Source of the DNA: Rhizobium sp. AAP43
GTDB taxonomy: Bacteria; Pseudomonadota; Alphaproteobacteria; Rhizobiales; Rhizobiaceae
Length of the DNA: 64,000 nt
NCBI RefSeq assembly: GCF_001296045.1
Contig: NZ_LJHS01000004.1
Coordinates: forward strand, 1-64,000
Direction: 5' to 3'
Shown here: positions 61,170-64,000 of the stretch, in pieces
Layout of the letters: each line of letters starts with the position of its first letter
Numbering within the stretch: the stretch's first letter is position 1
The notes under the pieces: generated by a model
Seen by the model: the letters and a program-made list of their open reading frames with translations, nothing else
Told to the model about the DNA's origin: nothing
The model's database searches: none
Translations under genes and position numbers: made by a program

Positions 61170-61772
61170 TTACTTCGTTGCCGCCTCGTACATGTCTGCG
61201 ACATAGTCCCAGTTGATCAGGCTGTCGACGAAGGCTTCGAGGTACTTCGGACGGGCATTGCGGTAATCGATGTAGTAGGAGTGTTCCCAGACATCGACGC
61301 CGAGGATCGGCGATGCACCGTGGATCAGCGGGCTTTCGCCGTTCGGGGTCTTGGAGATTTCAAGCTTGCCGTCCTTGGCGGAGAGCCAGGCCCAGCCGGA
61401 GCCGAACTGCGTGGTGCCGGCGGCGATGAAATCAGCCTTAAACTTGTCGTAACCGCCCAGATCGCTGTCGATGGCAGCCGCGAGCTTGCCCGGCAGCTTG
61501 TTTCCGCCGCCGTCCTTCTTCATCCAGTTCCAGAAGTGGATGTGGTTGTAGTGCTGGCCGGCATTGTTGAACAGGCCGGCATTCTTGCCATAGGACTGCT
61601 TGACGATCTCTTCCAGCGACAGGCCTTCGAGGCCGGAATCCTTCAGGAGATTGTTGCCGTTCGTGACATAGGCCTGGTGATGCTTGTCATGGTGAAACTC
61701 AAGGGTTTCAGCCGACATGAACGGCGAAAGCGAGTCATAGGCGTAAGGCAGTTCGGGCAATTCGAAGGCCAT
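61170..61772 (-). CDS. sodB: Superoxide dismutase (Fe/Mn type)
   Basis: A 200-aa Fe/Mn superoxide dismutase. Metal ligands are His in LEFHHDKHHQAY, His in NHIHFWNW, and Asp/His in the family signature DVWEHSYYIDY. The sequence FNNAGQHYNHIHFW and the GTTQFGSGWAWL block suit the Fe-type or cambialistic class; metal choice cannot be settled from sequence. Cytoplasmic, with no signal. The ATG at 61772 has GAGGAG upstream. The longer in-frame start at 61793 is rejected. Confidence 0.95.
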   Translation of the reverse strand: MAFELPELPYAYDSLSPFMSAETLEFHHDKHHQAYVTNGNNLLKDSGLEGLSLEEIVKQSYGKNAGLFNNAGQHYNHIHFWNWMKKDGGGNKLPGKLAAAIDSDLGGYDKFKADFIAAGTTQFGSGWAWLSAKDGKLEISKTPNGESPLIHGASPILGVDVWEHSYYIDYRNARPKYLEAFVDSLINWDYVADMYEAATK

Positions 61773-61967
61773 GGTAAGATCTCCTCTTGGCAATAGATTG
61801 CGTTTTGGCAGGTGACGGGAACATAGGTGCGGAAGCGGGAGGAGGCAACCGCTACAGTTCCAAAATCAGACCCGCATGCGAAAGAATTGTCCTGCGTTTT
61901 AACACTTGAAGAGGGCGGGTTTCCGCATAATCTTCGAACGGACCGACCTCTTAGCCAAGGGTGCCCG

Positions 61968-62303
61968 ATGACCAGCGCGATCCGCATCTTCATCACCGCG
62001 ATCTGCCTCTTGTCCGGGGCTTCGATGCCGGTATTGGCCGCCTCATCAGACGCCTGGGACGACTTCGCCAAGGACGTCGCCGCCAAATGCACCACCCTTG
62101 CAGAGGGGCGGATCGAGACACCCCAGGTCGTGGTCGATCCCTTCGGCACGGAAAACTATGGCGTCGCCATTCTGACCGGCAAGGCCTTCGGGGCCGATGC
62201 TATGGTGAGTTCGATCTGCGTCTACGACAAGAAGGCGAAGACGGCCGAGATTGGCGGGGAGCTGACCTCCGACATGGTCACGATCACCGTTCCCAAGCCT
62301 TGA
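61968..62303 (+). CDS. Small secreted hypothetical protein
   Basis: A 111-aa protein with a signal peptide (cleavage near PVLAAS, residue 24). The mature 87 aa contain two cysteines (AAKCTTL and SSICVYD) and the block VVVDPFGTENYGVAILTG. No named family is recognised, though the pattern looks like a small all-beta periplasmic domain. The ATG at 61968 starts the signal peptide. Convergent with the YkgJ gene, only 11 bases away. Confidence 0.65.
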   Translation: MTSAIRIFITAICLLSGASMPVLAASSDAWDDFAKDVAAKCTTLAEGRIETPQVVVDPFGTENYGVAILTGKAFGADAMVSSICVYDKKAKTAEIGGELTSDMVTITVPKP

Positions 62304-62314
62304 ACCCCAGGTTC

Positions 62315-62656
62315 TCAGGCCTCGTAAATCTCAGGCTCTGGCAGGCCTTCGATGGGAAAACCGAATTCGGCGCGCGCGATCTTGCACTCCTCGTCGCCGG
62401 GCATGCAGGTGCGACAGACATGCGGGCGCACCAGATAGACGGCACAGCCAACATGTTTGCCAACCTCGCCGGTGAGGGCCGCACAACGCCCGGCCTCGAA
62501 TTTCATCCCGCTCTCATCCTTGGCGATCATCGCGTCCGGAATGGCAGCGATTTCCTCGTCGCTTTCCATGGAGAAACGCGGCCAGTCGGCGGAATAGGCA
62601 CAGCACGCACCGCAGGTCTGGCAGTCGAAGATGTCGGGCGGCGATGTTTCCAGCAT
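62315..62656 (-). CDS. YkgJ-family cysteine cluster protein
   Basis: A 113-aa protein with the zinc/iron-chelating motif C12-x2-C15-x2-C18-C19 at the N-terminus and further cysteines in RCAAL, VGCAVY, HVCRTCMPGDEEC. This matches the CxCxCC/YkgJ family, thought to bind metal; function unknown. It is 5 bases after the MFS transporter gene on the same strand, so co-transcribed. Confidence 0.88.
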   Translation of the reverse strand: MLETSPPDIFDCQTCGACCAYSADWPRFSMESDEEIAAIPDAMIAKDESGMKFEAGRCAALTGEVGKHVGCAVYLVRPHVCRTCMPGDEECKIARAEFGFPIEGLPEPEIYEA

Positions 62657-62661
62657 GGTCC

Positions 62662-63846
62662 TCAGCCCTTCGCGGCGCGGATGCGCAGGAGATTGACGCC
62701 GAACAGGCCGGTGACGAGGAGCATGACGAGCCCGACGGATATCGGTCCTGCATCAACCGATACGAGATCCATGGTCACGCCCGTGGCGCCGGAGCCCGCC
62801 GCACTGCCGATGGCATAGGCAAGCGCAAAGACGGCGCTGCCGGATACAAGAAGGCTGCCACGGAAACGCTCGCCGAGAAGCGTCAGCGCTGCCGTGTAAA
62901 GCGAGAAGCTGGCCGCCCCGAGGATCGAGATGGTGATGAGCAAGCCCGCCTGCGAGGTCATCAGCGGCAGCACAAGGAAGGCGATGGCAGCCGTCAGCGA
63001 GGCGGAGACCGCGATGACAGGCCGCGACACCCGGTCGAGCAGCCAGCCGACAAAGGGCTGCGCCAGCGCCGTCGGCAAGGCGACCATGGTCACAACAAAG
63101 GCTGCAAAATTCTGGCCGTAGCCACGCTCCACGAAGTAAAGCGGGATCATCGAAATCGCCGCGATATCCGAAAAGCCGAAGGCGACGACCATCAGCGTCA
63201 GGATCGGCGCAAGCTTGACGAAGGTGAGAAGCCCACCGGCTTCCGAGGCCTCCGGCTTGGTCTTCGCATAGCGCCCGAGCATGACCGAGGCAAAGGCCAC
63301 GAGCGCCACATAGGCAGCCGTCAGCGCAAAGGCGAAACCGTCTTCGATGCCGACCAGCGGAATGGCAAGCGGCCCGGCGGCAAAGCCACCGCACATGCCG
63401 GCACTATAGGCACCCGACACCCGGCCGCGCAGCCGGTCCGGACAGGCCGTGTTCAGCCAGGCTTCCGAGACCGTGTAGATGATGCTGGTGCAGAAACCGA
63501 GGAGAAAGCGGGCGACGAACCAGACGGCGAGACTGTCGAAGGCGGAGAAGGTGGCAAGCGCCACCGAGACCCCGAGAAGCGAGGCAACGATCAGCCGGTC
63601 GCCGCGCAGGGCCTGCGTCAGCGGCCCGATCATCAGCGTGGAGGAGGCAAGGCCAAAGGCAAAGACGGCGGCATTGAGCCCGGCCATGCTCGAGGACACG
63701 CCCCGGCTTTCCAGGATCAGGGCGATCAGCGGATAAGTTAGCCCCTGGCCGACGGCAAAGGCTGTGACGCCAAGGATGACCACCGCAATCGCGGCCCAAT
63801 CAGGCGCGAAGTCTGGTGCGATATCTGTGGTGTGTGCGGTGTGCAT
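62662..63846 (-). CDS. MFS transporter
   Basis: A 394-aa major facilitator with about twelve membrane helices. The loop after helix 2 (LTQALRGDRL) is a weak version of the MFS signature; LNTACPDRLRGRVSGAYSAG and VGWLLDRVSRPVIAV are loops of the YcaD/arabinose-exporter-like class. Substrate unknown. First gene of an operon with the ykgJ-like gene. Confidence 0.88.
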   Translation of the reverse strand: MHTAHTTDIAPDFAPDWAAIAVVILGVTAFAVGQGLTYPLIALILESRGVSSSMAGLNAAVFAFGLASSTLMIGPLTQALRGDRLIVASLLGVSVALATFSAFDSLAVWFVARFLLGFCTSIIYTVSEAWLNTACPDRLRGRVSGAYSAGMCGGFAAGPLAIPLVGIEDGFAFALTAAYVALVAFASVMLGRYAKTKPEASEAGGLLTFVKLAPILTLMVVAFGFSDIAAISMIPLYFVERGYGQNFAAFVVTMVALPTALAQPFVGWLLDRVSRPVIAVSASLTAAIAFLVLPLMTSQAGLLITISILGAASFSLYTAALTLLGERFRGSLLVSGSAVFALAYAIGSAAGSGATGVTMDLVSVDAGPISVGLVMLLVTGLFGVNLLRIRAAKG

Positions 63847-64000
63847 GGAGCCTCCGAGGCGTGTGCAAGCCCCCGCTGATCTGAGCGAGGTCTAGCGAGG
63901 CGGGAGGGCTATGTCCAGCCGGGACCACACTTGCAGCTCAAGCGAGGATGTGCGGAGATGCAACCGGGAGTAATCGCGAGCTTGTAGGCTGGGGAAGGTG
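63847..64000. other. Right edge, upstream of the MFS operon
   Basis: 154 bases with the expected minus-strand promoter of the MFS gene. No gene or clear signal is visible. Confidence 0.4.

Overview
The window is a gene-dense, GC-rich stretch of chromosome from an alphaproteobacterium, almost certainly a member of the Rhizobiaceae (Rhizobium/Agrobacterium group). The evidence is the set of rhizobial families: a 149-aa HPE1-like secreted protein, DUF1217, DUF6101, a BA14K-type protein, DUF4424, a short ModE, CtrA-type TTAA-N7-TTAA boxes and a palindromic rhizobial intergenic repeat. No tRNA, rRNA, CRISPR array, insertion sequence or prophage was seen. It reads as core chromosome with two small toxin-antitoxin insertions.

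Layout. 0.1-3.5 kb: glyS, a parDE toxin-antitoxin pair and a DUF523 gene. 3.5-10.8 kb: a Cache-type chemoreceptor, the HPE1-like gene, purD, hicAB and tex. 10.8-20 kb: a dksA-like/uspA pair under a perfect FNR/FixK box, a glyoxalase-fold dioxygenase, an AI-2E-family exporter, a metallophosphoesterase, cytochrome c' and a diheme cytochrome c, DJ-1 and GNAT genes, and a MerR/cation-efflux divergon. 20-29.6 kb: oligopeptidase B, a polysaccharide deacetylase, a branched-chain aminotransferase, MipA/OmpV, ubiA, DUF6101 and a repeat-built DUF1217 protein. 29.6-35.3 kb: modABC with a ModE-type operator and a convergent short modE, an FAD-linked oxidase and a Sua5/TsaC gene. 35.3-41.5 kb: a degenerate GGDEF protein, two tandem unknown paralogues, then a cobalamin riboswitch ahead of a GbcA/GbcB-like Rieske demethylase pair, and BA14K. 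41.7-50.8 kb: minCDE behind a CtrA box, phoX behind a candidate Pho box, a two-gene operon for a membrane double-Cache sensor and a pentameric ligand-gated ion channel homologue, and fatty-acid genes. 51-64 kb: a haloperoxidase-like hydrolase, rumA/tlyA RNA methyltransferases, a candidate three-hairpin small RNA, DUF4424, two chemoreceptors (one with a haem c motif), small stress genes with superoxide dismutase, a YkgJ cysteine-cluster protein and an MFS exporter.

Most notable: (1) the cobalamin riboswitch controlling a betaine-demethylase-like operon; (2) the Cache sensor plus ion channel operon, a plausible ligand-sensing system not recognisable as any standard pathway; (3) the chemoreceptor with a CxxCH haem site; (4) the candidate anti-Shine-Dalgarno small RNA between tlyA and the DUF4424 gene; (5) the tandem paralogues of unknown function. 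Several regulatory calls (CtrA, FNR/FixK, ModE, MerR, Pho) rest on clear sequence symmetry, but the identity of the regulator is inferred.
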